From Candidatus Woesearchaeota archaeon (GTDB lineage: Archaea; Nanobdellota; Nanobdellia; Woesearchaeales; GCA-2687795): a DNA stretch of 23,050 nucleotides. Below are positions 14,630 through 23,035 of the stretch, one piece after another. A model generated the notes under the pieces. The model was not told the origin of the DNA and did not search any database. It saw only the letters and a program-made list of their open reading frames with translations. Position numbers and translations under genes: made by a program. The stretch spans positions 1 to 23,050 of the forward strand of contig NZBG01000014.1 of assembly GCA_002687795.1 (NCBI GenBank), read 5' to 3'. Each line of letters opens with the position of its first letter. Position 1 is the stretch's first letter.

Positions 14630-15298
14630 ATGCCAAAAATCTCAGCATCCCTAATGAGCGCAGACTATACCAACCTCGTTGAACAGGTCAAACTGCTGGA
14701 GAAAGCAGGGATTGATATGCTGCACTTTGATATAATGGACGGCATCTTTGTGCCAAACTTTGCAATGACCCAGCTAGAAGTAAAAGCATTAAGGCCATTA
14801 ACCAAGCTTCCTTTTGATGTTCATCTGATGATCAAAGAGCCTATAAAACACATTAAACTATTTTCTGAAGCTGGCGCTGACATCATTACAGTCCATGCTG
14901 AAGCCTGCGCAGATTTAGCCGAAACAATCCAGGAAATAAAGAAATATGGCAAAAAAGCAGGCGTTGCAATAAACCCTGATACGCCAATCCAGAAAATGCA
15001 ATCTGTCTTGGACAAGATTGATATGGTTATAATAATGACAGTCAACCCTGGCTTTGGAGGGCAGAAATGCATAGAATCTGTGCTCCCTAAGATAAAAGAA
15101 TTAAGGGAAATCATTAAAAAAAATAACCTGAACATTGACATAGAAGTTGACGGCGATGTTAAGGAAGATACTGTTTCTAAGATGGCTGAGAACGGAGCTA
15201 ATCTGTTTGCAAGCGGAACTGGCATCTTTAAAGGGAACACTATTGAGGAGAATGTAAAGAAGATAAGAGAGAATGCTGAGAGTAACCTTTATAAATAA
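14630..15298 (+). CDS. rpe: Ribulose-phosphate 3-epimerase
   Basis: This 222-aa TIM-barrel enzyme interconverts ribulose 5-phosphate and xylulose 5-phosphate. Landmarks are KISASLMSADY at the start, the metal and acid/base motif HFDIMDGIFVPNF (His32, Asp34, Asp37), FDVHLMI (His65), VNPGFGGQKC around residue 143-152, and EVDGDV near 174, where most homologues have DGGI. The phosphate-binding segment FASGTGIFKG follows. The frame opens at a TTG at 14597, but the ATG at 14630 matches the family N-terminus. In an organism with reduced metabolism this could link pentose phosphates to nucleotide synthesis. The 3' end contains the TATA box of the next gene, eL15. Confidence 0.92.
   Translation: MPKISASLMSADYTNLVEQVKLLEKAGIDMLHFDIMDGIFVPNFAMTQLEVKALRPLTKLPFDVHLMIKEPIKHIKLFSEAGADIITVHAEACADLAETIQEIKKYGKKAGVAINPDTPIQKMQSVLDKIDMVIIMTVNPGFGGQKCIESVLPKIKELREIIKKNNLNIDIEVDGDVKEDTVSKMAENGANLFASGTGIFKGNTIEENVKKIRENAESNLYK
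15288..15295 (+). promoter_or_regulatory. TATA box of rpl15e inside the end of rpe
   Basis: TTTATAAA spans the last codons of rpe and lies about 42 bp before the rpl15e ATG, so a leader of roughly 15 nt is expected. Confidence 0.45.
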
Positions 15299-15332
15299 AC
15301 CCTTACTCTAATAATACATAGAAAACATAAAA

Positions 15333-15914
15333 ATGGGATTTTATAAATATATAGGAAAGCTTTGGAAGAAGCCTAAAGAGAACCTGGCTGAGCTAAGGAA
15401 GCAAAGAATCATTGAATGGAGAAGGCAGCCTGCCACTGTAAGAATAGACAGGCCTACAAGGCTTGACAGGGCAAAATCATTAGGTTACAGAGCAAAGCAG
15501 GGCTATGCTATTGTCAGGCAAAGGCTTATCAGGGGAGGCAGGCAAAGGCCAAAAATCAAGAAAGGAAGAAGGCCAAAGCGCTTCTCAAGAAGAAAAAACC
15601 TTGAATTAAGCTACCAGGTTGTTGCTGAAAGAAGAGCAGCCCAGAAATATCCCAACATGGAAGTATTAAACTCATACTGGGTTGCAAAAGACGGAAAATA
15701 CTATTGGTTTGAAATCATACTTGTAGACAAGAGCCATCCTGCAATACTTGCTGACAAAAGGATCAATTGGATAGCAGGAAAGCCTCACACAAGAAGAGTG
15801 TTCCGCGGCCTGACAGCTGCCGGGAAAAGAAGCAGAGGTATTTTAACAAACAAAGGCAAAGGCGCAGAAAAGCTAAGGCCAAGCCTGAGAGCGAACATGA
15901 GAAGAGCGCACTAA
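15333..15914 (+). CDS. rpl15e: Large-subunit ribosomal protein eL15
   Basis: This 193-aa very basic protein is archaeal/eukaryotic L15e of the 50S subunit. Family landmarks include the N-terminus (MGFYKYIGKLWKKPKE), RPTRLDRAKSLGYRAKQGYAIVR, RRPKRFSRRKNLELSYQ, the central NSYWVAKDGKYYWFEIILVD, and the Arg-rich end GLTAAGKRSRGILTNKGKGAEK. The length matches the family. Its stop is 2 bp before the start of eL42, so the two ribosomal genes are almost certainly co-transcribed. Confidence 0.96.
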   Translation: MGFYKYIGKLWKKPKENLAELRKQRIIEWRRQPATVRIDRPTRLDRAKSLGYRAKQGYAIVRQRLIRGGRQRPKIKKGRRPKRFSRRKNLELSYQVVAERRAAQKYPNMEVLNSYWVAKDGKYYWFEIILVDKSHPAILADKRINWIAGKPHTRRVFRGLTAAGKRSRGILTNKGKGAEKLRPSLRANMRRAH

Positions 15915-15916
15915 AA

Positions 15917-16225
15917 ATGAAATTCCCAAAAATCAGAAGAACATACTGCAAATTCTGCAAAAAGCATACAGAGCACAAGGTAGCTCTTACAAAAAAGAAA
16001 ACCCCAAGCACACTAAAGAGAGGCGCAAAGCAGAGAATCAAGAAAAGGGGAAAATGCACCGGCAAAGGCAACCTTGGCAAGCTTTCCAAAGGCGCATTAT
16101 CCAAATGGAAGCGTTACAACAAAAAGCAGGCAAAGAAAACTGACCTAAGATACCAATGCAAAGAATGCAAAAAAACCCAGACGCAAAGAAAAGGCATCAG
16201 GGTTAAAAAGGTTGAGTTTGCTTAA
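15917..16225 (+). CDS. rpl44e: Large-subunit ribosomal protein eL42 (L44e)
   Basis: This 102-aa protein is archaeal L44e, a zinc-ribbon component of the 50S E site. Zinc ligands are visible as CKFC (Cys11, Cys14) and CKEC (Cys81, Cys84). Between them the family segment GKGNLGKLSKGALSKWKRY is intact. An open frame continues 50 codons upstream inside rpl15e, but that is a shadow; the ATG at 15917 matches the conserved MKFPKIRRTYC start. It is separated from rpl15e by only 2 bp. Confidence 0.95.
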   Translation: MKFPKIRRTYCKFCKKHTEHKVALTKKKTPSTLKRGAKQRIKKRGKCTGKGNLGKLSKGALSKWKRYNKKQAKKTDLRYQCKECKKTQTQRKGIRVKKVEFA

Positions 16226-16260
16226 TTTAATTCTACTAAGACACTGAAATATCCATAACA

Positions 16261-16270
16261 TATTTAAATA
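16261..16270 (+). promoter_or_regulatory. TATA box of ileS
   Basis: TATTTAAATA centred 27 bp before the ileS ATG at 16293, consistent with a leaderless mRNA. Confidence 0.5.
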
Positions 16271-16292
16271 CCTATATTTATACTCTAAAATC

Positions 16293-19200
16293 ATGGAACC
16301 ATACGAGCCTTTAAAATCAGAGCCTGAGATACTTAGCTACTGGAAAGAAAAAAAAGTCTATGAAAAAGCTAAGGAAAAGAACAAAGGCAAAAAAACATTC
16401 TATTTCCTAGATGGCCCTCCATACACTTCAGGCAAGGTCCACATAGGCACTGCCTGGAACAAATCATTAAAAGACAGCTTTCTAAGATACAAAAGGATGG
16501 CAGGCTTTGATGTCTGGGATCGTGCAGGATATGACATGCACGGCGTTCCAACCGAGCAGGGCGTCCAGAAAGAAAAAGGCCTAAAAACAAAGGACGACAT
16601 CATAAAATACGGTGTTGCTAAGTTTGTAAAAGACTGCAAAGATTTCTCCATAAAAAACATGGAAATAATGAACCAGGACTTCAAAAGGCTAGGAGTTTGG
16701 ATGGGCTTTGACAACGCCTACAAATCTGTTGACAGCAGTTATATTGAAGGAGAATGGTGGCTAATCAAAAAAGCATATGAAAACAAAAGGCTCTACAAAG
16801 GAAAAAAGACAATGCACTGGTGCGCAAAATGCGGCACAGCCTTAGCAAAGCATGAGCTTGAATACAAAAATGTCAGGGACGAGTCTATATTTATTAAGTT
16901 TAAGGTTAAGGGCAAGGAGAACGAGTTCCTTATAATATGGACAACCACGCCTTGGACAATTCCGCATAATCTTGCTATTATGGCAGGCCCTGATATAGAT
17001 TATGTAAGAGCAAAGGTGGGTAATGAGGTATGGATTGTTGCAAAGCAGCTTGTCTCCGTGTTTATCAGCGGAGTTGCTGACAAAGAGTTTGAAATAATAG
17101 AAGAGTTCAAAGGAAAAGAGCTTGAAGGAATGAAATATATTCATCCACTTATAGAATACATACCACCTTTTAAGAAAATTGAGGAAGAATGCCCTAAAGC
17201 ATTTACAGTAGTTATGTCCTCAGAATATGTGGATACAAGTTCTGGTACAGGATTGGTGCACTGCGCACCTGGAGGAGGTCCTGAAGATTATGAAGTGGGA
17301 TTAAAGAATAAACTTCCTCCATTCAATGAATTAAATGAGAATGGCATCTTCAAAGAAGGCATGAGAAAGTTTACAGGAAAGAAAGCAAAAGAGAATGGAG
17401 ACAAATTCTTTATTGATGCGCTGGAACAAGAAGGGGTTTTAATTGCAACATCTCCAGTTGAGCATGATTACCCACACTGCTGGAGATGCAAGCAGCCAAT
17501 CATCTTCAGGACAACAGAGCAATGGTTCTTCAAAGTGGAAGACATGAAGGACAAGATGAGGCAGCTTAACAAAAAGATTGAATGGGTACCTGAATCTGCA
17601 GGCAGCAGGAACTTTGACTCCTGGCTTGAAAACTTGAGAGACAACGGCATAACAAGGCAGAGGTTCTGGGGCACACCACTGCCAATCTGGGAATGCAAAA
17701 ACTGCAAAGAATTTGTTGTGGTTGGCTCTCTAAAAGAGCTCAAAGAGCTTGCCGGAGAAGTTCCTGAAGACCTGCACAAGCCAAAGATAGACAAGGTTAA
17801 GCTCAAATGCAAATGCGGCTCTGAGATGGAAAGAAGCCCTGACATACTTGATGTCTGGATAGACGCAGGCTCTTCATCATGGAACTGTCTTGACTATCCA
17901 AGAGAAAAAGAAATCTTCGAAAAGCTATTCCCAGCAGACTTCATACTTGAAGGCATAGACCAAATCAGAGGCTGGTTCAACCTCTTATTCGTAAGCTCAA
18001 TGGTTGCAATGCAAAAGCCTTCCTTCAAAGCTGTTTACATGCACGGCTTCATAAACGATGCCCTTGGCAGAAAGATGTCAAAATCCCTGGGCAACTACAT
18101 CCTCCCCCATGAAGTTATAGACAAGCATGGTTCAGACACACTAAGATACTACCTGCTTGGCGCAGCGTCTCCCGGAGTTGACCTTAACTACAACTTTGAC
18201 GATATGAAAGTCAAAAACAGGAACCTTACAATACTATGGAACCTTCACAATTACCTGATAGACTTATATAAAACATTAGAAATCAAGCCTTCTGAGCTGG
18301 AATACTCAAAGATAAAAAAATCATTTGACCTGGAAGAAAAATACATGCTCTCAAAGCTCAACTCAACCATTGAAGAAGTAACCATGCTCTTTGACCAATA
18401 CAAGCTGAACGATGTTCCCCTGAAAGTGGAAGAGCTTATCCTTAAGCTAAGCAGGACATACCTCCAGCTTGTCAGAGAAAAGGCATCTATCGGAATAAAG
18501 GACGAAAAGAAGGCTGTGCTTTACACATTATACAGGACATTATTTGATTCCATGCTCTTATTCACACCTGTTGCACCATTCATAACAGAGAAAATCTATC
18601 TCAACCTTAAAGAAAAGTTCAAGCTCAAGGAAGACAGCATAAGCATGCATCCCTGGCCGAAAGCTGAGAAAGAGTTGATAGACAAGGAATTGGAAGAAAA
18701 CATGGAAGCTATTGATGAAATCACCCAAGCCTTACTTTCAGCCAGGGAAAAGCTCCAGACTGGCATAAGATGGCCACTAAAGGAAGCGATTATTGTAACA
18801 GGCAACGCTAAAACAGCAGCTGCAGTAAAACAACTCAAAGAGCTTATAAGAAGGCAGACAAACATCAAAGAAGTCAATGTTAAAAGCTCAATAAAAGGCA
18901 TAAAGCTGAAAATCAAGCCTGACTATGCAAAGCTTGCCCCGGAATACAAAGAAAAAACACCCAAGCTCATAGCAAAGCTCTCAACTGACAGCCCTGAAAC
19001 CATACTCTTCCATATAGAACAGAAAGGGGAATATGAGTTCAAAGTTGACAATGAAGAGTTCTCAATAAAGAAAGAGCACTTGATAATAGAAAGAGAAATC
19101 CCTGACAAATACTGCGAATCAAAGTTCAGGGATGGCTTTGTATATGTAAACAAAGAAAGAACTGAAGAGCTGGAAGCTGAAGGCTTCTCAAGGGAAATCT

Positions 19201-19442
19201 GTAGAAGGATCCAGTCCTTAAGAAAGAAAGCAGGCCTTGAAAAGAATGACAGGATTAATTTGTACATAAAAACTGATACTGAGCTCATGGGCTCATTAGA
19301 AAAATTCCAGAGTGGCATAAAAGCAAAGGTTGGAGCTGATAAAATAAAGATATCAGACCAGGCTCCTGCAAAAAAGCATAAGCACCAAAGCGAAGAGAAG
19401 ATTAAAGATAAAAGTGTTGAGTTATTCTTTAACAAAGTGTGA
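16293..19442 (+). CDS. ileS: Isoleucyl-tRNA synthetase
   Basis: This 1049-aa class Ia synthetase charges tRNA-Ile. Its full length agrees with archaeal/eukaryotic-type IleRS. The HIGH motif appears as HIGT at residues 50-53 in GPPYTSGKVHIG, and KMSKS is at 594-598. The editing (CP1) domain lies between about 190 and 400, with WTTTPWTIPHNLA and SSGTGLVHCAPGGGPEDYEVG. Cys pairs CAKC (after HW) and CKNC...CKCG are zinc-binding knuckles. EGIDQIRGWFN and AGSSSWN distinguish IleRS from ValRS and LeuRS. The anticodon-binding helices and a Lys-rich C-terminal region follow from about 690. The 3' end overlaps the convergent HAD phosphatase gene by 21 bp. A T-rich stretch follows the stop and may end transcription. 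Confidence 0.96.
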   Translation: MEPYEPLKSEPEILSYWKEKKVYEKAKEKNKGKKTFYFLDGPPYTSGKVHIGTAWNKSLKDSFLRYKRMAGFDVWDRAGYDMHGVPTEQGVQKEKGLKTKDDIIKYGVAKFVKDCKDFSIKNMEIMNQDFKRLGVWMGFDNAYKSVDSSYIEGEWWLIKKAYENKRLYKGKKTMHWCAKCGTALAKHELEYKNVRDESIFIKFKVKGKENEFLIIWTTTPWTIPHNLAIMAGPDIDYVRAKVGNEVWIVAKQLVSVFISGVADKEFEIIEEFKGKELEGMKYIHPLIEYIPPFKKIEEECPKAFTVVMSSEYVDTSSGTGLVHCAPGGGPEDYEVGLKNKLPPFNELNENGIFKEGMRKFTGKKAKENGDKFFIDALEQEGVLIATSPVEHDYPHCWRCKQPIIFRTTEQWFFKVEDMKDKMRQLNKKIEWVPESAGSRNFDSWLENLRDNGITRQRFWGTPLPIWECKNCKEFVVVGSLKELKELAGEVPEDLHKPKIDKVKLKCKCGSEMERSPDILDVWIDAGSSSWNCLDYPREKEIFEKLFPADFILEGIDQIRGWFNLLFVSSMVAMQKPSFKAVYMHGFINDALGRKMSKSLGNYILPHEVIDKHGSDTLRYYLLGAASPGVDLNYNFDDMKVKNRNLTILWNLHNYLIDLYKTLEIKPSELEYSKIKKSFDLEEKYMLSKLNSTIEEVTMLFDQYKLNDVPLKVEELILKLSRTYLQLVREKASIGIKDEKKAVLYTLYRTLFDSMLLFTPVAPFITEKIYLNLKEKFKLKEDSISMHPWPKAEKELIDKELEENMEAIDEITQALLSAREKLQTGIRWPLKEAIIVTGNAKTAAAVKQLKELIRRQTNIKEVNVKSSIKGIKLKIKPDYAKLAPEYKEKTPKLIAKLSTDSPETILFHIEQKGEYEFKVDNEEFSIKKEHLIIEREIPDKYCESKFRDGFVYVNKERTEELEAEGFSREICRRIQSLRKKAGLEKNDRINLYIKTDTELMGSLEKFQSGIKAKVGADKIKISDQAPAKKHKHQSEEKIKDKSVELFFNKV

Positions 19443-20258
19443 TTCTTTTTTTACTTTTTCTAAAGCTTCATTCACAACTTCACTCCATCCCTTAGGGCCG
19501 ATCTCATTAACCCTCTTTGCCTTTGAGTTCCCAATATCTACCCGGCTTCCATCAGGCCTTGCAACAAGGAAAGCAGAATCAACCTCTTCCAGCATCGGCA
19601 GATCATTCAATGAATCACCTAGGCCAATAGAAACAATGCTTCCATATTTTTTCTTGTAAAGCTCCAACAGGATCCCGGCTGCCTTTCCCTTATCAGAGCC
19701 TTTTATTAGAATATGAAACTTGCCTCCTTTTGTATAACTGAAACCTTCCTCAGCCACAGCCTGCTTAAACAGATTTACTTTCTCAGGGGTTTCATCGACA
19801 ATCCTGACAGCATCATCATACTCTTTCATTTTTGCATGTTTAACAGACTCGATGGGCAATCCGCAGTATTCATTTATCTCCTCTGGGCTCATCTCACTAA
19901 ATATCCTGAACTCAAAATCCAACTTTTTTCTGATATTATGCAATGCTTTAATGGTTTCATCATGTTTCACATTAAGCTCAATGATCTTATACTTTTCAGT
20001 TTCTCTTTGATACTCAAAATCAAAATCAAAGAAATCATGCGGAACACAGATAATGCTTCCATTCTCAGCAATGAACGGAAACTTAAGCTTTAATTCTTTA
20101 TTATAAACTTTAATCTCAGCCAGGCACTTGCCAGTGCAGAAAGAGATTACTGCAGCCTCCTTAACAGCCCTGTTTAATGCCTCAACTGAATCTTCATAGC
20201 TGTAAGTGTTAAAATCAAGGAAACAGCCATCCATATCTGTTATGATTATAAGTTGCAT
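19422..20258 (-). CDS. HAD phosphatase, mannosyl-3-phosphoglycerate phosphatase-like
   Basis: This 278-aa haloacid dehalogenase-superfamily phosphatase resembles the mannosyl-3-phosphoglycerate phosphatase (MPGP) branch, which dephosphorylates the precursor of the compatible solute mannosylglycerate. Visible are the nucleophile motif DMDGCFLD (Asp8, Asp10), FIAENGSII near 62-70, a long C2-type cap (about 85-185), and the metal-binding GLGDSLNDLPML near 212-223. The end KGWSEVVNEALE resembles MPGP proteins. Related cap-type HAD enzymes act on sugar phosphates or glucosyl-3-phosphoglycerate, so the substrate is not certain. It is divergent from a glycerate 2-kinase gene and close to a glycosyltransferase, which favours a glycerate-linked role. 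A TATA-like box (20281-20288) lies 27 bp before the ATG. Confidence 0.82.
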   Translation of the reverse strand: MQLIIITDMDGCFLDFNTYSYEDSVEALNRAVKEAAVISFCTGKCLAEIKVYNKELKLKFPFIAENGSIICVPHDFFDFDFEYQRETEKYKIIELNVKHDETIKALHNIRKKLDFEFRIFSEMSPEEINEYCGLPIESVKHAKMKEYDDAVRIVDETPEKVNLFKQAVAEEGFSYTKGGKFHILIKGSDKGKAAGILLELYKKKYGSIVSIGLGDSLNDLPMLEEVDSAFLVARPDGSRVDIGNSKAKRVNEIGPKGWSEVVNEALEKVKKESHFVKE

Positions 20259-20280
20259 AGAAGAGATTAATATAAGGCTG

Positions 20281-20288
20281 TTTTTAAA
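20281..20288 (-). promoter_or_regulatory. TATA-like box of the HAD phosphatase gene
   Basis: TTTAAAAA on the minus strand, about 27 bp before the ATG at 20258. It shares an 82-bp divergent region with the glycerate kinase promoter. Confidence 0.45.
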
Positions 20289-20309
20289 GATAACTCTTTT
20301 TGAGATATA

Positions 20310-20317
20310 TTTATAAA
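20310..20317 (+). promoter_or_regulatory. TATA box of the glycerate kinase gene
   Basis: TTTATAAA centred about 27 bp before the ATG at 20341, supporting leaderless transcription and the chosen start. Confidence 0.55.
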
Positions 20318-20340
20318 CCTTCTACCCCAATAAAAACAAT

Positions 20341-21519
20341 ATGATCAAAAACCTCAGAAACCTCTCCTCAACACCCATAAGAAGAAAGGCTCTTCAGATA
20401 ATAAACTCAGGACTGCAATCAATAAACACTGAAAAAATAATAAGAAACAACATAAAACTAAAAAACAATATTCTAAACATTAAAAACAAAAAGATAAACC
20501 TGAAAAGATATAAAAGAATCTTTGTTATAGGCTTTGGCAAAGCCTCTTCTCTCATGGGGAAAGAGATAGAAAGAATCTTAGGCAGCAGGATAAATAATGG
20601 AATCATAATCTCAACAAAAAATATTCAGCTAAAAAGGATAAATGTAATCAAAGGAACCCATCCAATGCCCTCTATTAAGAATCTTAATGCCACTAAAAAG
20701 ATTATTGGTTTAATAAGCAGCTTAAAAAAAGATGACCTTATTATATGCCTTATCTCAGGAGGAGGCTCTGCCCTGCTTTGCTATCCTAACATTGCCTTCA
20801 AGCAATACACAAAAACAATAAGGAAAGCATTTCTCTCAGGCAAAGACATCAGTGCTCTCAATAAGATAAGAAAAAGATATTCTCATGTAAAAGGCGGAAA
20901 ATTAGCAAAACTAACCAGAGCAAAGATTGTTTCCCTGATATTCTCTGATGTTGTTGGAAACAACCTGGCAACCATAGCCTCTGGCCCAACAGTTGCTAAG
21001 AACTTAAATAATACAACCAATATTTTGTTATTAAACAACAAAGTAGCTCTTGAAGCAATGAAGCAAAAGGCATTATCATCAGGATTAAAGCCAATAATAT
21101 TAACCAACAAGCTCAAAGGTGAGGCAAGGGTTACTGGCAAAAGGTTGGTCAAGAATATTAAAACCAAGGGAAAAGGTGTTGCATTGCTCTTTGCCGGAGA
21201 GACAACAGTTACCGTTAAAGGCAAAGGAAAGGGAGGAAGAAACCAGGAGCTTTGCCTGGGAGCAATAGAAGACATCGCTAAACTAAAGAACTGCTGCCTA
21301 GCCTCAATCGGCTCTGACGGGATGGACGGCCCCACAGATGCTGCAGGAGCTATAGTTGATAACAATTCATTAAATAAAGCCAAAGAACTCAAATTAAACC
21401 ATAAAAAGTATCTAAAGAATAATGACTCTTACCCTTTCTTCAAGAAAACCAAAGAACTGGTATTCACAGGACTGACCGGAAGCAATGTTGCTGATATAGG
21501 AGTTATTATTAAGAAGTAA
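20341..21519 (+). CDS. gck: Glycerate 2-kinase (MOFRL / type II family)
   Basis: This 392-aa protein belongs to the type II glycerate kinase family, which in archaea phosphorylates D-glycerate to 2-phosphoglycerate. Landmarks are FVIGFGKASSLMG near 61-73, GTHPMPS near 107-113, LISGGGSALL at about 137-146, SDVVGNNLATIASGPT near 203-218, GKGKGGRNQE near 294-303, and the MOFRL-domain signature GSDGMDGPTDAAGA at about 323-336. The length is somewhat below the usual 420-450 aa, mainly in loops. The N-terminal 60 residues are unusually Lys/Asn/Ile-rich, as is the AT-rich codon use. Convergent with the glycosyltransferase gene 6 bp away. It could salvage free glycerate into glycolysis or act beside the neighbouring phosphatase. 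Confidence 0.92.
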   Translation: MIKNLRNLSSTPIRRKALQIINSGLQSINTEKIIRNNIKLKNNILNIKNKKINLKRYKRIFVIGFGKASSLMGKEIERILGSRINNGIIISTKNIQLKRINVIKGTHPMPSIKNLNATKKIIGLISSLKKDDLIICLISGGGSALLCYPNIAFKQYTKTIRKAFLSGKDISALNKIRKRYSHVKGGKLAKLTRAKIVSLIFSDVVGNNLATIASGPTVAKNLNNTTNILLLNNKVALEAMKQKALSSGLKPIILTNKLKGEARVTGKRLVKNIKTKGKGVALLFAGETTVTVKGKGKGGRNQELCLGAIEDIAKLKNCCLASIGSDGMDGPTDAAGAIVDNNSLNKAKELKLNHKKYLKNNDSYPFFKKTKELVFTGLTGSNVADIGVIIKK

Positions 21520-21525
21520 AATCAA

Positions 21526-22905
21526 TTAAAATACGGTTTTAAAGGCTTTGATAAGATTCTTTGCAATCTGTTTTGACGAGAAATTCTTTATAACCCTTTT
21601 CCTGTTTCCAGTAATAAGCTTTCTCTCGTTCTTTCCCTTGATCAGCCTTATCATATTATTAAGAGTTTTCTTATTATCTTTGTAAACCTTATTACAAAAA
21701 GCCTTATCCTTTAATTTAAGCGAAAGATTCAGCTTCTCTTTTAGGCTCTTTATTTCAGTAAAATCCTTTTTTCCTATCAGAAGCCTGCTGTACAGGTGGT
21801 TTAGATTTATCCCAGCCTTCTTAAAATCCTTTGTTACCATTGGAAGGTCTCTTCCTATTATCGCTTTATTAAAATACCATGACTCTATAAAGAACAATCC
21901 AAAACCCTCTAAGATACTGGTTGTAATAACCTTATCGCAGATATTATATGCATCGCCCAACCCAAAATCCTCAATCTTATTATTCTTTTCCTTTCTCTTA
22001 ATTGACAGATGCAGCCCTAACCTAACCGGCAGATTATTCTTCTTCACAAACCTTTGTATTATGCTTGGATAATCAGAGCCTTCAAACCTTGTCTCTATCA
22101 GGCTTACAAGAAGATAATAGTTTTCCCTTAGATGCTCTCTCAGAAACATAGTAAGAAATATTGCTTCCTCCACATTCTTTCTTGGGATCACCCTCACCGG
22201 ATAAAACAGAAACTTCTCATCAGACTCAAGGGATTCTTCTCTGATTATATGTTTCCTCAGCTCTTCGCTTGTCTTAACATCTTTTTCTATCAAATCCTCG
22301 TTTACTGAATTCGATAAAAGGAAGATCTTGTTAGCTTTAACCTTATTTCTCCTTAGCCTGTCAAAGCCGGTCGTGTTCAGAACAATAAAGCCTGAGTTAT
22401 CTGTTTTGGGGTAAAGTATATCATGCCAGTAAGGAATATTTCCCTTGCCTGTAAACTTCTTAAGGTTCTGAAAATTATTCTTTCTCTCTTCCGGGAAATC
22501 ATGGATACGATAGATAATCTTTCTCTTTCCCTTTTTATTGTCCATAACAAGCCTGTAAAAAGCATATGTGGCCGGAGGATTAATGCCTATGACAGGGTTT
22601 TCTATAACCACATAATCTATCTTATCAATAGCTTTCTTTAGCTTTTGATACAAGCGCTCTCCAATCTTTATATAATCCTCAGCAGTTTGTTTAGTGAACT
22701 CAAGAATGATATTTGGCTTTACCCCTAACTCTTTTATATTAATATGCTTTACATTCTCTCCCTTCATAACATAACTATCTATTGCTCCGATAAACGTGAT
22801 ATGAACATTCTTATATATTTTCCTCAGCCCAATTGCATTTGACCTCATAACAGAATTAACGCCGCCGCTTTCCCCAATGCTATAATGGATAAATGCAATT
22901 TTCAT
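21526..22905 (-). CDS. Glycosyltransferase, GT4-like (GT-B fold)
   Basis: This 459-aa protein looks like a retaining GT-B glycosyltransferase. The N-terminal domain starts with a nucleotide-fold strand and glycine loop (IAFIHYSIGESGGVNSVMR). The C-terminal domain carries FYPVRVIPRKNVEEAI, where GT4 enzymes have the sugar-nucleotide-binding GRxxxxKN region. It also carries the E-x7-E motif EGFGLFFIE with the two Glu at residues 333 and 341. Donor and acceptor cannot be read directly. Neighbouring glycerate kinase and MPGP-like phosphatase genes suggest a glycosylglycerate-type product, but surface-glycan or glycolipid synthesis is equally plausible. A TATA box (22928-22935) lies 27 bp before the ATG, supporting the start. 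The C-terminus is Lys/Arg-rich. Confidence 0.85.
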   Translation of the reverse strand: MKIAFIHYSIGESGGVNSVMRSNAIGLRKIYKNVHITFIGAIDSYVMKGENVKHINIKELGVKPNIILEFTKQTAEDYIKIGERLYQKLKKAIDKIDYVVIENPVIGINPPATYAFYRLVMDNKKGKRKIIYRIHDFPEERKNNFQNLKKFTGKGNIPYWHDILYPKTDNSGFIVLNTTGFDRLRRNKVKANKIFLLSNSVNEDLIEKDVKTSEELRKHIIREESLESDEKFLFYPVRVIPRKNVEEAIFLTMFLREHLRENYYLLVSLIETRFEGSDYPSIIQRFVKKNNLPVRLGLHLSIKRKEKNNKIEDFGLGDAYNICDKVITTSILEGFGLFFIESWYFNKAIIGRDLPMVTKDFKKAGINLNHLYSRLLIGKKDFTEIKSLKEKLNLSLKLKDKAFCNKVYKDNKKTLNNMIRLIKGKNERKLITGNRKRVIKNFSSKQIAKNLIKAFKTVF

Positions 22906-22927
22906 AAGGTTTAATTCTTTGTTAAGA

Positions 22928-22935
22928 TATATAAA
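22928..22935 (-). promoter_or_regulatory. TATA box of the glycosyltransferase gene
   Basis: TTTATATA on the minus strand, centred 27 bp before the ATG at 22905. Confidence 0.55.
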
Positions 22936-22968
22936 AATGTTTCTGTGGGTTGGCTGTGCTGAAACCCT

Positions 22969-23035
22969 AAGAAGTAATTTGCATAATGTAGTATTCTATC
23001 TACATTATAAGCAATTAACTTGCAAATTACTTCTT
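22969..23035. repeat. Long near-perfect inverted repeat at window end
   Basis: A 15-bp perfect stem pairs 22969-22983 with 23021-23035 (AAGAAGTAATTTGCA and its complement). Inside it, ATAATGTAG (22983-22991) pairs with CTACATTAT (23000-23008) over an 8-nt loop, with a 12-nt bulge on the 3' side. TGCTG (22957-22961) and CAGCA (23045-23049) may form an outer clamp. It lies upstream of the glycosyltransferase promoter and may continue past the window. The T-rich 3' flank on the plus strand could end a transcript arriving from the left. Confidence 0.7.

Noticed and set aside
15767..15916. N-terminal extension of eL42 inside rpl15e
   Set aside because: Shadow of rpl15e in another frame; family proteins start at the MKFPK residue encoded at 15917.
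22969..23035. Integron attC site
   Set aside because: No GTTRRRY/RYYYAAC core pair and no integrase or cassette-like gene layout in view.
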